Shown: positions 1-9,134, counted from the stretch's first letter. The stretch is DNA of 64,000 bases from Gammaproteobacteria bacterium (GCA_041395725.1 JAWKZW010000001.1:1364001-1428000), one strand, 5' to 3'. Notes: generated by a model from the sequence alone, not told the origin. Translations and numbers: made by a program.

Positions 1-1082
1 GCTTTCAGGATCCAGCAGAGCTGCGGCGGGAAGTGGAGACCCTGAGCAATCAACTCGAGGCGCTGGATTTGCCGACGCTGGTTTCGCGCAAGGATAGCCT
101 GGAGCGCAAGCTCACTCACCTGCTCACCCTGCTGGAGATTACCCAGGCGCCCGTCAAACCAGGGTTTGATGAAGAACTGGAGCGCTTGTACGGCATCACT
201 GAAGCGATAGCAACGACCACCTCGCAGGCGGACCTCGATGCTCTGGAAGAACTGCTTCCCGGGCGGGGCACTCTGGCATTTCGTGTGGCATCGTTCCGCA
301 ATCGCCTGCTGATACCCGCCGACAAACGCAGAGCTGTTTTCGAAGCAGCGTTGGCAGAATGTAAAAGAAGAACACAGCAGCACTGGGACCTGCCGGCCAA
401 CGAACAACTGACCCTGCAATGGTCCCGCGAGGTTCCGGCAGCGTGGCACCAGTACAAAGGCGACGGCCAGAGTGTCCTGACGATCAATGACCTGTCAATC
501 GCCTTTATGGATTCGGCCATCGATATTGCCTGTCACGAGGGCTATCCGGGTCATCACGCTCAATACGTCATGATGGAAGAACAATTGAAAATCGGTCCGT
601 CGGGAGTGGAAGACACGGTAGTTCTGCTGCGATCTGCGGAGTCCGCCGTTCTTGAAGGAGCGGCCAATTACGGCGTTACTCTGGCGTTTACTCCTCAGGA
701 ACGCGACCGATTTGAGCGGGATGTGCTGGCTCCCCTTGCCGGAATAAACTTACCGGAGGAAACGCAGCTCATAGAATACAAGCGCCTGATCGGACGCTTA
801 TCAGAGGCGATTCTGCCGATAGTTAAACAATACTACGATGGGGAGATAGCCTTTAATACGGCTACTTTTCAGCTTGAACGTGATGCCATGGTCTCCAGCC
901 CTTCCGCATTGTTAGAGTATATTGACAGATTCGGCATGTACTCTATCGGCTACACCTACGGGCAAACTCAGATCAGTAATCGGCTGGAGACAACTGCTGC
1001 AGTCGATCGCCATGCCGCCTGGACAGGATTACTGACTCTGGTGCGTTCTCCCGCCATGGCGGCCACTGATCTGTTCAGGTGA
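1..1082 (+). CDS. DUF885-like metallopeptidase, 5' end outside the window
   Basis: The reading frame is open from the left edge, so this is the C-terminal part of a longer protein; the GTG at 33 is only an internal candidate start. The core motif is HEGYPGHH (about 534-557), the HExxPGHH-type zinc site of the DUF885 family of putative exported carboxypeptidase-like enzymes. A downstream ESAVLEGAANYG stretch fits the glutamate-containing helix of that fold. DUF885 proteins are usually about 550-620 residues, so roughly 40 percent appears to be missing upstream. It ends with TGA and converges on the gamma-glutamyltransferase gene. The exact substrate cannot be told from sequence. Confidence 0.75.
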   Translation, partial: FQDPAELRREVETLSNQLEALDLPTLVSRKDSLERKLTHLLTLLEITQAPVKPGFDEELERLYGITEAIATTTSQADLDALEELLPGRGTLAFRVASFRNRLLIPADKRRAVFEAALAECKRRTQQHWDLPANEQLTLQWSREVPAAWHQYKGDGQSVLTINDLSIAFMDSAIDIACHEGYPGHHAQYVMMEEQLKIGPSGVEDTVVLLRSAESAVLEGAANYGVTLAFTPQERDRFERDVLAPLAGINLPEETQLIEYKRLIGRLSEAILPIVKQYYDGEIAFNTATFQLERDAMVSSPSALLEYIDRFGMYSIGYTYGQTQISNRLETTAAVDRHAAWTGLLTLVRSPAMAATDLFR

Positions 1083-1132
1083 TTGATCGGGAATAGATCA
1101 GACCCGGCCGACATGATTGCTGAGCCGATGAA

Positions 1133-2869
1133 TCAATCCACACCGACCGCTTTTGCCCCCGGCCGCCTCGGATCCGAGTAGCCATAGAACAATCCGTCTT
1201 TCCACATCACGCTTTGCATGCTGCCCATGCCGGCACTGCGATGACTGAAATTAATATTCTGACCCCTTTCAATCAGCAGAGATACAGTGTCGGGGCTGAT
1301 GCCGCTTTCGATTTCCAGCACATCCGGTATCCATTGGTGGTGAATACGCGGTGCGACCGCCGCGTCGGCGATGTTCATACCGTACTCCAGCACGTTCAAT
1401 ACCATCTGCATATTGGCGCTGATGATCTTCGAGCCGCCGGGTGTGCCGGTGATGAAAAAGGGCTTGCCGTCCCGTGATACGAAGACGGGTGACATGGAAC
1501 TGACCGGGCGCCTGTTAGGCCTGATGGTGTTGTTTTCACTACCCATCAGGCCGAACGCATCGGGGATATCCGGTCGCAAAGTGAAATTCCCCATGTTGTT
1601 ATTCATCAGGATTCCAGTGCCCTCGATAACCACACCTGAACCGAAAGAAAACATCAGTGTATAGGTGTTACCCACCATATTGCCTTCACTGTCCATGACC
1701 GAATAGTGGGTGGTTTCATCACTCTCATACATAGCCAGGTTACCCGGCGCAATTTCGACAGAAGGAATGGCCCGGTCCATGGAGATTTTTGCCGCCAGGT
1801 CCCTGGCATAATCCTTATTGATCATGGCAGCAGTGGGAATTTCCACGAAATCCGGATCCCCCAGGTATTTGCTGCGGTCGGCATAGGCGAACTTCATGGC
1901 CTCTGCGGTTATATGTAAGGCATCGGCGCTTTCCGGCCCCATTTCAGCCAGAGGAAAATTCTCCAGAATATTGAGCATCTGAATGACATGCGTGCCACCG
2001 GAACTTGGCGCTGGCATGGCGGCAATATCATAACCGCGGTAATTACCGCGCACCGGCTCACGCTCCAAAACACGATAGCTGGCCAGGTCCTCCATGGTGA
2101 TCAGGCCATTATGGGCCTCCATATCGGCGACGATTTTTTCTGCTACGCTGCCTTTGTAGAACGCATCGACGCCATGCCTGGCGATTTCGGAGAGAGTCCA
2201 GGCTAGGTCAGGCTGCTTGAATAATTCCCCCACTTCATAATTGGAACCATCAGGCTTATAGAATTTTTTCAGACTGGCAGGGTTATTCTTCAAGCGCTGG
2301 CTGCGGGCCAGATCTTCAGCTAGATCGTAGGTCACGACGATGCCATCTCTTGCCAATCGAATCGCCGGCTCCAGCACTTCGGCCAGGGTCATGGTGCCAT
2401 AGTTTTCCACGATATGGGCCAACCCGGCGACCGAGCCGGGGACCGCCGAGGATTTGTGAGAAAAGCGGAAACTTGCATCACTTTCCACGTTGCCGTTTTC
2501 ATCGAAATACATATTCTCACTGGCAGCCGCTGGCGCTGTTTCCCTGAAATCAATCGCAATAGTTTTATCAAGCGCGGCCACATGGATAAGCATAAAGCCG
2601 CCACCGCCGATGTTTCCTGCCCGTGGCAGGGTAACGGCGAGAGCAAAACCCAGTGCCGCCCCGGCATCGATAGCATTTCCGCCGTTGGCCAGAATCTCGG
2701 CGGCGATCTCACTGGACAGGGCATTATGACTGGCCACCATGCCCTTTTTACCCATTACGGGGTGGTTGATCGCGCTGTATTCGAACAGTGGAGTGGACGC
2801 GTCCTGCTGCGCAAGAGCTGCCACCGAATAGATCAGTGCAATGGTCAGAGTAATCAGTTTATTGAGCAT
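1133..2869 (-). CDS. ggt: Gamma-glutamyltransferase, periplasmic
   Basis: The 578-residue product has a signal peptide (about residues 1-20, cleaved near ALAQQ) and the full gamma-glutamyltransferase fold. The autocatalytic cleavage site is the TTHYSV motif near residue 386, whose first threonine becomes the N-terminal nucleophile of the small subunit. DFRETAP (near 107-113) supplies the conserved substrate-carboxylate arginine, and GTPGGS (475-480) forms the oxyanion region. These enzymes split or transfer the gamma-glutamyl group of glutathione and related peptides in the periplasm. Length is normal and no key residue is missing. It is followed on the same strand by no obvious partner. Confidence 0.95.
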   Translation of the reverse strand: MLNKLITLTIALIYSVAALAQQDASTPLFEYSAINHPVMGKKGMVASHNALSSEIAAEILANGGNAIDAGAALGFALAVTLPRAGNIGGGGFMLIHVAALDKTIAIDFRETAPAAASENMYFDENGNVESDASFRFSHKSSAVPGSVAGLAHIVENYGTMTLAEVLEPAIRLARDGIVVTYDLAEDLARSQRLKNNPASLKKFYKPDGSNYEVGELFKQPDLAWTLSEIARHGVDAFYKGSVAEKIVADMEAHNGLITMEDLASYRVLEREPVRGNYRGYDIAAMPAPSSGGTHVIQMLNILENFPLAEMGPESADALHITAEAMKFAYADRSKYLGDPDFVEIPTAAMINKDYARDLAAKISMDRAIPSVEIAPGNLAMYESDETTHYSVMDSEGNMVGNTYTLMFSFGSGVVIEGTGILMNNNMGNFTLRPDIPDAFGLMGSENNTIRPNRRPVSSMSPVFVSRDGKPFFITGTPGGSKIISANMQMVLNVLEYGMNIADAAVAPRIHHQWIPDVLEIESGISPDTVSLLIERGQNINFSHRSAGMGSMQSVMWKDGLFYGYSDPRRPGAKAVGVD

Positions 2870-2919
2870 GGTTAAGCCCCTGGATGGTTATCAAATTAAA
2901 ACACGAAAAAAGACCGTCT

Positions 2920-4428
2920 TTATTGCTGGACTACTTGTAGCGGTCTGCCCATAAACCCGGCGATATTGACGTTTTCAACTCGCTGAGACTTTCTGCCGTC
3001 GCGGGTCATGAAAGTGACTTCCACATCCACGACCTCAACCCCGGGCAGGCCAAAGTGAACCGGAACATTACTGTGGCTGTTGTAGCCGTCACCGGTAGTG
3101 ACCACCCGCAACCCCAGAAGCTCACCTGTCTTGTTGAAGACCCGAACTTCGGCCCCCGCCCGATTCGCGATTCCGCGCGGGTCCGTGACGATTACTTGAA
3201 GGGACTGTGAGCGTTCTTCCAGGCTGAGTTCGTTCTTCACTACAGGATGACGGCCGGCCAGGTTGTAGCCTTCCGTCAGTGACACATCCAGATCGCCGTC
3301 GCCATCAAAGTCAGCCCATTGGATACCATGGTCAGCGCCACTCAGGGCAGTTCGATAAGTATCGATTTCCTCAAAAGCGTCACCTCTATTAAGAAACAGG
3401 CGATCGTGAGGCGACCTGCCGCGATCAGCATCGTGGTAGCCGACGGCAAAAAGATCCAGCAGGCCGTCATTATTGATATCTCCCCAACTGGCACCAACCA
3501 TATGATCGTTACCAGTGATGCCCATGTCGGTGCTTACTTCATCAAAAGTACCGTCACCGTTATTCTGGTACAACTTGTTGATGCCATAGGTCGCAACGAA
3601 CAGGTCAAACTGGCCGTCGTTGTTGTAGTCACCGACGCTACAGTCTACGCCGCCATCCGCTCGTTCGCGGGGCCCACCTTCCATGCCCAGGAGCCCGGCG
3701 ACATCAACAAAGGTGCCACCAGTATTTTTATACAGGGCATCTTTACCCACACCCTGATTGGCCAGGAAAAGATCCAACAGACCATCCTGGTTGTAGTCGA
3801 ACCAGCAGACACCGACTGTGGCACGGGGATCATTCAGACCGGTGGCTTCACTGACATCGACAAAGGTGCCATCGATGTTACTGAACAGGTGGTTAGGACC
3901 AACCCGATCGGCGACAAACAGATCAAGAGTACCGTTGTTGTCATAGTCGACCCAGTTGATTTGCCGGGCACTGACTTCCGGTATCCCCACACCCTTATCC
4001 TCAGTCACTTCGGTAAAACCCTGGGATTTGTCATTGTGGAATAATTCACTGCCCTGCCGGTTACTGCCGATATAGAGATCCAGGTAACCATCAGCATCGT
4101 AATCGCCCCACGCAATAGAGCGGCGTTCCTTTCCCTCTGTGGGCAGGCCAAGCACTGGTCCGACATTGGTAAATTGACCCAGTTCATTGTTGTAGAGCCT
4201 GACATCACCGGTTTTGAACGTAATCACCAGATCCAGATCGCCATCATTATCATAGTCACCCCAGGCGTTGGACAAAGCCATATTGCCACCAAAGGTGTCT
4301 GGCTGAATACGGGAAAATTCTGGTACACCTGACTGGGCAAAAGCACCCGTGGCCACCATGCACAAGCACACCAGGGAGAGCTGTGCGCTAAAATTGAACT
4401 TCTGTGCGTTTATCATTGTTGAATCCAT
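2920..4428 (-). CDS. Exported FG-GAP/VCBS-repeat protein with ASPIC/UnbV C-terminus
   Basis: The 502-residue product has an N-terminal signal peptide ending near AFAQ (residue 32). It then carries about seven integrin-like FG-GAP repeats, each with a calcium-loop motif such as DYDNDGDLD, DYDADGYLD, DYNQDGLLD or DINNDGLLD, giving a seven-bladed propeller. The last 100 residues contain the ASPIC/UnbV domain (RAGAEVRV ... HFGLP) as in CRTAC1-like proteins. Such proteins are secreted or surface-located and calcium-binding, with no defined enzymatic role. A second ATG four codons in is an equally possible start. The gene runs with ggt on the minus strand, about 50 bp upstream of it. Confidence 0.85.
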   Translation of the reverse strand: MDSTMINAQKFNFSAQLSLVCLCMVATGAFAQSGVPEFSRIQPDTFGGNMALSNAWGDYDNDGDLDLVITFKTGDVRLYNNELGQFTNVGPVLGLPTEGKERRSIAWGDYDADGYLDLYIGSNRQGSELFHNDKSQGFTEVTEDKGVGIPEVSARQINWVDYDNNGTLDLFVADRVGPNHLFSNIDGTFVDVSEATGLNDPRATVGVCWFDYNQDGLLDLFLANQGVGKDALYKNTGGTFVDVAGLLGMEGGPRERADGGVDCSVGDYNNDGQFDLFVATYGINKLYQNNGDGTFDEVSTDMGITGNDHMVGASWGDINNDGLLDLFAVGYHDADRGRSPHDRLFLNRGDAFEEIDTYRTALSGADHGIQWADFDGDGDLDVSLTEGYNLAGRHPVVKNELSLEERSQSLQVIVTDPRGIANRAGAEVRVFNKTGELLGLRVVTTGDGYNSHSNVPVHFGLPGVEVVDVEVTFMTRDGRKSQRVENVNIAGFMGRPLQVVQQ

Positions 4429-4774
4429 CTGTTCACAGGATTGATTTGCCGATTAAGAAAATCCAGAGCAGTAAGGGTCACTACCAGTATGTCGCCCTGA
4501 CCTTTTTTAGTGCATTCGGTGTAACTGGCACTATTTTTAACCATTGAGTTAAGGAAACCCTGATTAAACACGGATAACGTACTGGTCCTGCGCGCAGAAA
4601 AACATAACTAGGTGGTTTTCCTGGCAGTCCTGGCGATCCCGCAGCAACCATGGCGCGGCTTTCTATGCCAATTTCTACCGAAGAAAATAGAGGGTATCTT
4701 TGAATCGGGGATTTGTCCAACAATGTGAAAGTTGACTCTGTCAACGATCTTTTTCCGGGCAGAGGATAAAAGTA
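4429..4774. other. Intergenic stretch, no convincing gene
   Basis: Open frames here have low-complexity, proline- and serine-rich translations with no ribosome binding site and no recognisable family. The region probably holds the promoter of the FG-GAP gene at its left side and the terminator of the NHL gene at its right side. Confidence 0.5.
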
Positions 4775-4804
4775 ACCGGCCTCCAATCAAATCTGGAGGC
4801 CGGT
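4775..4804 (-). terminator. Rho-independent terminator of the NHL gene
   Basis: A perfect 11-bp stem (ACCGGCCTCCA at 4775-4785 against TGGAGGCCGGT at 4794-4804) with an 8-base loop lies 43 bp past the stop of the minus-strand NHL gene. Read on the minus strand it is followed by a short T-rich tract (TACTTTTATCC). Confidence 0.75.
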
Positions 4805-4847
4805 CGAGACTGTCAATATTAAAGAATCAACGATTTAAATGCTTGAG

Positions 4848-5984
4848 TTACTCTGCGACCCAGGGCGGCTGAATCAGTAACTCCGGATCAACATTGGCTT
4901 TTGGTATAAATTTTTGAGTTCGCCCGTACTGATTATCGCCACCGTAAAGATTACCGTCTGAATCCACCGAAAAGGTATGCACTTCGATATAGCCATCGGG
5001 TAAATCCCTTGGAACTAGCCATGTGTACTTGTAGTTGCCTTCAAAATCGAGGTTTACGAAGCGCAGCGGGCCAAGGTCAGTTATCCAGATATCGTCTTCA
5101 TTGACAATGATATCCAGCGGCAGGGTAAAGCCATCCCAGACGTCGACGAATTCCATTTCTGCCGGGTTACTGGTGGTGCGGAACACGTTGATGCGCCCGC
5201 CGGAGCGATCCAATGCAAAGATGCGCCCGCCAGGCCCGATCCCGAGTGCATGAATGCCCTTAAACTGGCCTGGCCCCTCCCCGGGGGAACCAAATTCAGA
5301 CAGGTAATTCAGGTCTTTATCCAGAATAATGATGCGGTTGTTGTCTCCCTCTGAGGTTCCGTCTGCGATCAATACGCGTCCGTCTGGGAGAAAAGCGACA
5401 TCCTGTGGATGGGAGAGATGATTTATGCCATCAGAACCTGTTACATTTTTTTCACCAAAGATCTTGAGTAGCTTACTGCCGCCATTGGAGAATACGTAAA
5501 TCTGACTGAATGTCTCATTGACAACCCAGACCCTTTGCTCCGGATCGTAAGGGCTGATCCTCAAGCGGTGCGGTCCGGGACCATCGGAATCTGCACAGAG
5601 AAAATCCCACTGGTCCCACAGGTCCGTTACTTCGCCATTGGCGTCGAGTGTGTAAAGGCAGTTCTGCCAGGTACGCAGCTCTGTGCTTCGCAGCACGTTA
5701 ATGCCAAGTGTCCCGGCATGCTGTTCAAACTGCTCCGGTATCGGGAAGGGCAACAATGTCTCACCGCGTTGAAGCACGAAAATCCGATTGGGGGATTCGG
5801 CGAATACGCCGGAATTCCCGCCAAAGGCGAAGCCTTGTTTTGCGAAAGGATTCTGCCAGGCCCTCACTACATTATAAGGGCTGGGACCAATCGGCCCCCT
5901 GGCGTTTCCTTGTTCCTGGGCATACCCCAGCCCCGCCAATAAGGTTGTTATCAGGAACAGGGCTATCTGGCTTTTTCGAAGCAT
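4848..5984 (-). CDS. Exported NHL-repeat beta-propeller protein
   Basis: The 378-residue product has a signal peptide (about 1-22, cleaved near GYAQ). The rest consists of NHL-type blades: HPQDVAFLPDGRVLIADG, GIHALGIGPGGRIFALD, PLDIIVNEDDIWITDLG and DGNLYGGDNQYGR. The overall form resembles the six-bladed propeller of peptidyl-alpha-hydroxyglycine amidating lyase-like proteins, but the metal ligands of that enzyme cannot be assigned confidently. It is probably periplasmic and may bind a ligand or partner. It stands alone between a terminator and the AT-rich island. Confidence 0.8.
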   Translation of the reverse strand: MLRKSQIALFLITTLLAGLGYAQEQGNARGPIGPSPYNVVRAWQNPFAKQGFAFGGNSGVFAESPNRIFVLQRGETLLPFPIPEQFEQHAGTLGINVLRSTELRTWQNCLYTLDANGEVTDLWDQWDFLCADSDGPGPHRLRISPYDPEQRVWVVNETFSQIYVFSNGGSKLLKIFGEKNVTGSDGINHLSHPQDVAFLPDGRVLIADGTSEGDNNRIIILDKDLNYLSEFGSPGEGPGQFKGIHALGIGPGGRIFALDRSGGRINVFRTTSNPAEMEFVDVWDGFTLPLDIIVNEDDIWITDLGPLRFVNLDFEGNYKYTWLVPRDLPDGYIEVHTFSVDSDGNLYGGDNQYGRTQKFIPKANVDPELLIQPPWVAE

Positions 5985-6167
5985 GTCTCTCTCCGTTGGA
6001 AATGTTGTAATTCCGGCTTACTCTCAATTTTGTTTATTCTTCAGGATTTCCTGTTTCCCTGGCCTGTTCGTTTTGCCTTCAAACCAGTGAACCGGGAGAA
6101 TCAAGGGTAGCTCTGCGCCAGGGAATTGTCCAACGCTGGATTGAAGGAGCAACGAATAAAACATATG

Positions 6168-6962
6168 TCAATCTGTTAGCGTGAGTTCTTCATCAAACAA
6201 CCTGAATAGGTTTTTCATAATGGATGGCTCGCTGAAGCCTTCTGGTCTTCGATCTCTCCATCCTTTGAGATAATCTAACGCAGACTTATCAGTTAATGTT
6301 TGTCTTACTGTCAAGTCAGTACCCGCCTCTACTAAGAGATACGCAGTATCAAAGCGTCCCATTAGTAACGCGAACATTAATGGAGTTTCTCCGATAGAAT
6401 TCTTCACATTTACATCGGCATCAAAATCAATGAGTAGCTTTGTATTTCTAACGTGACTACGTGGGTGGCTTGCTGCGGCGTATAATGGAGTAGTTTTAGC
6501 GACAGTATTTGTAATCTGGTTCGGATTAGCACCGTGCTTTAGGGCTTGCTCTAAATAGTAACTGTCACCAAGCGTAGCAACGTAATATGTGAACGTACGC
6601 CCGCTCCTTGACCAGACCTTGTTTGGATCAGCACCTAGTTCCAACATTTTTAAATATCCCGCCTTATTCTGTCTCTGTATCGACCACCAAATAGGCGTTG
6701 CCCCAAATTCACCGGCAGAGTTAATGTCGACCCCACTTTCTACAAGGTCTTCAATTTTCGACAGGTCCCCCTGTGCGCCAGCTATAGCAAGTTCCCTGAC
6801 TCTTACATCTCGCCATATTTCATTTGGCTCCATTGACAGGAAAGCTTTCCTTTCTGCCGAATAACAGATACTCGCACTTAAAAGGCTTACCAAAAGCATA
6901 AGTGAAAATAGTGGGGCCCGTATGCCGTCCTTTGAATATATACTATTTCCTACTGAGAACAT
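6168..6962 (-). CDS. Exported ankyrin-repeat protein
   Basis: The 264-residue product has a hydrophobic N-terminal segment (about residues 14-34, ending in ASICYSAE) that reads as a signal peptide or anchor. About five ankyrin repeats follow: GDLSKIEDLVESGVDINSAG, ATPIWWSIQ, KTTPLYAAASHP, GETPLMFALLMG and FDTAYLLVEAGTDL. Ankyrin repeats mediate protein binding, so a periplasmic partner-binding role is likely. Base composition is visibly more AT-rich than ggt or comM. It is the first gene of a string of small orphan genes bounded by repeats, which suggests acquisition by transfer. Confidence 0.8.
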   Translation of the reverse strand: MFSVGNSIYSKDGIRAPLFSLMLLVSLLSASICYSAERKAFLSMEPNEIWRDVRVRELAIAGAQGDLSKIEDLVESGVDINSAGEFGATPIWWSIQRQNKAGYLKMLELGADPNKVWSRSGRTFTYYVATLGDSYYLEQALKHGANPNQITNTVAKTTPLYAAASHPRSHVRNTKLLIDFDADVNVKNSIGETPLMFALLMGRFDTAYLLVEAGTDLTVRQTLTDKSALDYLKGWRDRRPEGFSEPSIMKNLFRLFDEELTLTD

Positions 6963-6982
6963 TCATCACCACCTTAAACGTT

Positions 6983-7032
6983 TTAATAGGACACCCACAT
7001 TTTTATCGCTTAGTATTTAATCGCACAGCCAA
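6983..7032. repeat. 50-bp direct repeat, copy 1
   Basis: This 50-bp block begins TTAATAGGACACCCAC and recurs at 7987-8036 with 48 of 50 bases identical (differences at block positions 21 and 43). The two copies enclose the small divergent gene pair 7045-7888. Confidence 0.9.
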
Positions 7033-7042
7033 TTTTCATATG

Positions 7043-7081
7043 AATTAGGGGACCCCTGTAATGTAATACTCTATAAGTACT
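7043..7081. repeat. Degenerate copy of the Y1-element end
   Basis: AATTAGGGGAC followed by TAATACTCTATAAGT resembles the left end of the Y1-transposase element at 9679-9709 (AATTAGGGGACAC, TAATAACTCTATAACTT), with an internal insertion. It overlaps the 3' end of the small membrane-protein gene, whose last codons may be derived from it. Confidence 0.4.
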
Positions 7082-7431
7082 TGAATAATTATATCGTCGC
7101 GTGTTACCCCTAGTCTTATGCCTATGCCCGTAGTCCCTATTGGGAAAATACCCCTCTTATTCGGTCGAATATTATGTATGGCAGCCATGTAATACCCTAC
7201 TTCGGACTCTACCCATGGATATTCTGGATACCCACGCGAAAAGCTCTCTTTGGAGCTAAAAGCGAAATCATCTGTGTATTCAGATAAAATCCCTCTAGCA
7301 ATTTCCACATGCATGCCTGGTCGAAGTTCCACTTCCAAATCTTCTTTTGTGACAAGTACTTCATCGGATCGTTCGTACAAAACATAGACCAGAACTACGA
7401 TTGGAATTAACGTGACGATAAAGAGCCGCAT
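7045..7431 (-). CDS. Small membrane-anchored protein, unknown function
   Basis: Starting at the ATG at 7431 the product is 128 residues and opens with a single membrane segment (MRLFIVTLIPIVVLVYVLYE). A soluble domain follows, containing VELRPGMHVEIARGIL and VESEVGYYMAAIHNIRPN. A longer frame reaches 7503, but it would read through a repeat-like AATAGGACA tract and leave the hydrophobic segment internal, so I prefer 7431. The pattern of an N-terminal anchor and a small periplasmic domain with LRPGM resembles orphan proteins of mobile gene cassettes; I do not recognise the family. The 3' end overlaps a degenerate repeat, so the C-terminus may be altered. Confidence 0.6.
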   Translation of the reverse strand: MRLFIVTLIPIVVLVYVLYERSDEVLVTKEDLEVELRPGMHVEIARGILSEYTDDFAFSSKESFSRGYPEYPWVESEVGYYMAAIHNIRPNKRGIFPIGTTGIGIRLGVTRDDIIIQVLIEYYITGVP

Positions 7432-7513
7432 ACGAGTTTTAATAGGACAAAGGCAAATGTAAAATTGACTGGCATAAGGGTCAGTTTGTTCATAATGTAC
7501 CACTCCAACTAGT

Positions 7514-7888
7514 ATGTTTCGCCATGATATGAACGACTTTCAGAAACAAGCCAAAGACGATGTCCTTAAGCGACAAGCTGACGCTATTCTAGAAGCGCAT
7601 GCAAGGCTAAAACCTTCTGGAATGCTATTGGCGCTGAGTATAGCTACAATACTACTTTATGTGCTTTTCAGGTACTCTTCAGTTGAAGTGCGACTTGATT
7701 TGCTTATTGCCATGATTGTTACTGGTGCTCCGCTTATTATTCTCATTGGAAAGAGAAAGAGATGTGCAGCTCAGCTTCCTTGCCCCAGATGCCATAAGCC
7801 ATTTGGATATAATCCTGATTTGCCCTCCGCGAAAAATACATTGGAGTGTCAACATTGTGGGCTAAAATTGAATCAGGATATTAATTGA
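7514..7888 (+). CDS. Small membrane protein with C-terminal zinc ribbon
   Basis: The product of up to 124 residues (a second ATG at 7529 is also possible) has an N-terminal amphipathic stretch. Two membrane segments follow (about 35-52 and 60-78), then a basic turn KRKR and a zinc-ribbon signature CPRC ... CQHC, the four-cysteine site of rubredoxin-like ribbons. It is divergent from the preceding gene and lies with it between two copies of a 50-bp direct repeat. Function is unknown; the ribbon would face the cytoplasm or act in protein contacts. Confidence 0.65.
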   Translation: MFRHDMNDFQKQAKDDVLKRQADAILEAHARLKPSGMLLALSIATILLYVLFRYSSVEVRLDLLIAMIVTGAPLIILIGKRKRCAAQLPCPRCHKPFGYNPDLPSAKNTLECQHCGLKLNQDIN

Positions 7889-8196
7889 GTACGTTTATAA
7901 AAGAACAGTAACATCTCTAACTTTCAATAGTTTTTCACGTCACATTGCAGTTATAGTTGATTCCCAATAAATTGCATTAATATGCATTAATAGGACACCC
8001 ACATTTATATCGCTTAGTATTTAATCGCGCAGCCAAGCCACTACTACGATCAAATCGAATTAATTCCTGGTCAGGACAGAGAATTCTACCCCCAGCCAAT
8101 CTCAAAGCGAATGCGATAAGCACTTACTCCGGAAATCGCATCTATCTGGTGGAATTATTGCTTCAGACATCTGGAGAGAATAAATCAAGAAGGGTT
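7889..8196. other. Repeat-containing intergenic stretch
   Basis: Apart from the 50-bp repeat at 7987-8036 I see no coding sequence. The stretch 8040-8196 lies just downstream of the transposase fragment and may be decayed element sequence, but no frame shows recognisable protein. Confidence 0.5.
7987..8036. repeat. 50-bp direct repeat, copy 2
   Basis: This is the second copy of the block at 6983-7032, 1004 bp away in the same orientation, with 48 of 50 bases identical. Both share the GGACAC core found at other boundaries of this island. Confidence 0.9.
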
Positions 8197-8480
8197 CTAA
8201 TGACAAAACCTTTGTACTGCTTTTTGTCCATGAAGCCAGCACTCTATCTCTTCATTGTCGGGCAACCCGGTGGCGACCTGGGAATCTAACCAAAAAACCA
8301 AATGAAAGTGATTGAACATGATTACGCAGACGTCAGCGGTAAAGATTGAGGAAAGCCGCTTGATAAGCTCAAGAATCCACTGTTTACGGTGATCGAAGTT
8401 GCGACCATTAAAGCTATCTCTTCCGCACAGAAATGCCCGGCGCATGCAGCGGGAAATGCAGAATAGTCACGGCAAAATCT
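8197..8480 (-). pseudogene. Fragment of REP-associated Y1 (IS200-like) transposase
   Basis: Read on the minus strand the fragment gives CISRC-MRRAFLCGRD, then HRKQWILELIKRL, DVCVIMFNHFHLVFWLD and NEEIECWL. This matches the N-terminal half of the larger Y1 REP-associated transposases, whose usual text is CISRCVRRAFLCG, HRRQWI and VMSNHYHLVL. The HUH metal motif is present as NHFH. The beginning is disrupted by a stop (TGA in CCGTGACTATTC) and everything after about 95 residues, including the catalytic tyrosine region, is missing. It is therefore a dead relic, distinct in subtype from the copy at 9.7 kb. Confidence 0.8.
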
Positions 8481-8484
8481 GTGT

Positions 8485-8501
8485 GTGTCCTATCTATGTC
8501 T
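8485..8501. repeat. 17-bp direct repeat, copy 1
   Basis: GTGTCCTATCTATGTCT matches the block at 9281-9297 at 16 of 17 positions in the same orientation. Together they bracket the gene at 8502-9134. Confidence 0.7.
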
Positions 8502-9134
8502 TTAGAAGGTTTCTTCTCCAGTACTTAGATCGAACACGGATTTCCTCGATCTAATAATTTCTGTTTGGTCTGGAGCTATCTGCTTCAGGTTCGAAAATAG
8601 CCTCTCTGCGCATCCCTTGGGAAATTTTACCAGCATGTGCTCCCGACCATTCGGCGAGACTCCTCGACCTAATCCGCCGCGAAATAGTAGAGGCACGGGT
8701 GATACGGCATTGTTGAATAGAACTAACAAAACCCGGATCATTTTTTGCCGCTTAAATTGAGTCTTTCTGATCATCAGGTCAGAGACAACTACCTTGCGGA
8801 CCTGGGACCAACAAAACGTTTGTGGTTGTCCGAGGATTATTGGATTTAGCGTCAGGTGTTCATTGTTTGCGAAAAACACAATAAGAAAGTTTTTTTTACC
8901 TTCGCCGTAATTCTCTCTAACAAGCTGAATGAGCATCCCCAATCCCACAATTGCCAGGAATCCGCCGAAGAAAAGGAGACCATATTCGATTGAATCAGAT
9001 AATAAAGAAATATTTGCCAACATCGTACCACCGAGAATTAGTCCGAGGCTCAGCAAAGTCAGGGTTACTTGGGTTACCAGCATGTTTCTTCTTATTAATA
9101 TTGAATCATTTGCAATGTGTAAATTTTGGCTCAT
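8502..9134 (-). CDS. Two-segment membrane protein, unknown function
   Basis: The 210-residue product has two predicted membrane segments near the N-terminus (about residues 19-42 and 50-72). A cytoplasmic domain of beta character follows, with NNEHLTLNP, FCWSQVRKVVVSDL and KMIRVLLVLFNN. This topology recalls bacterial STM3941-like or PH-like small membrane proteins, but the similarity is structural impression only. It lies between two copies of a 17-bp repeat in the AT-rich island, with no operon partner. Confidence 0.65.
   Translation of the reverse strand: MSQNLHIANDSILIRRNMLVTQVTLTLLSLGLILGGTMLANISLLSDSIEYGLLFFGGFLAIVGLGMLIQLVRENYGEGKKNFLIVFFANNEHLTLNPIILGQPQTFCWSQVRKVVVSDLMIRKTQFKRQKMIRVLLVLFNNAVSPVPLLFRGGLGRGVSPNGREHMLVKFPKGCAERLFSNLKQIAPDQTEIIRSRKSVFDLSTGEETF

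Noticed and set aside
4481..4790. Minus-strand frames of 60-101 residues before the NHL gene
   Set aside because: No ribosome binding site, no family features and overlap with the NHL terminator.
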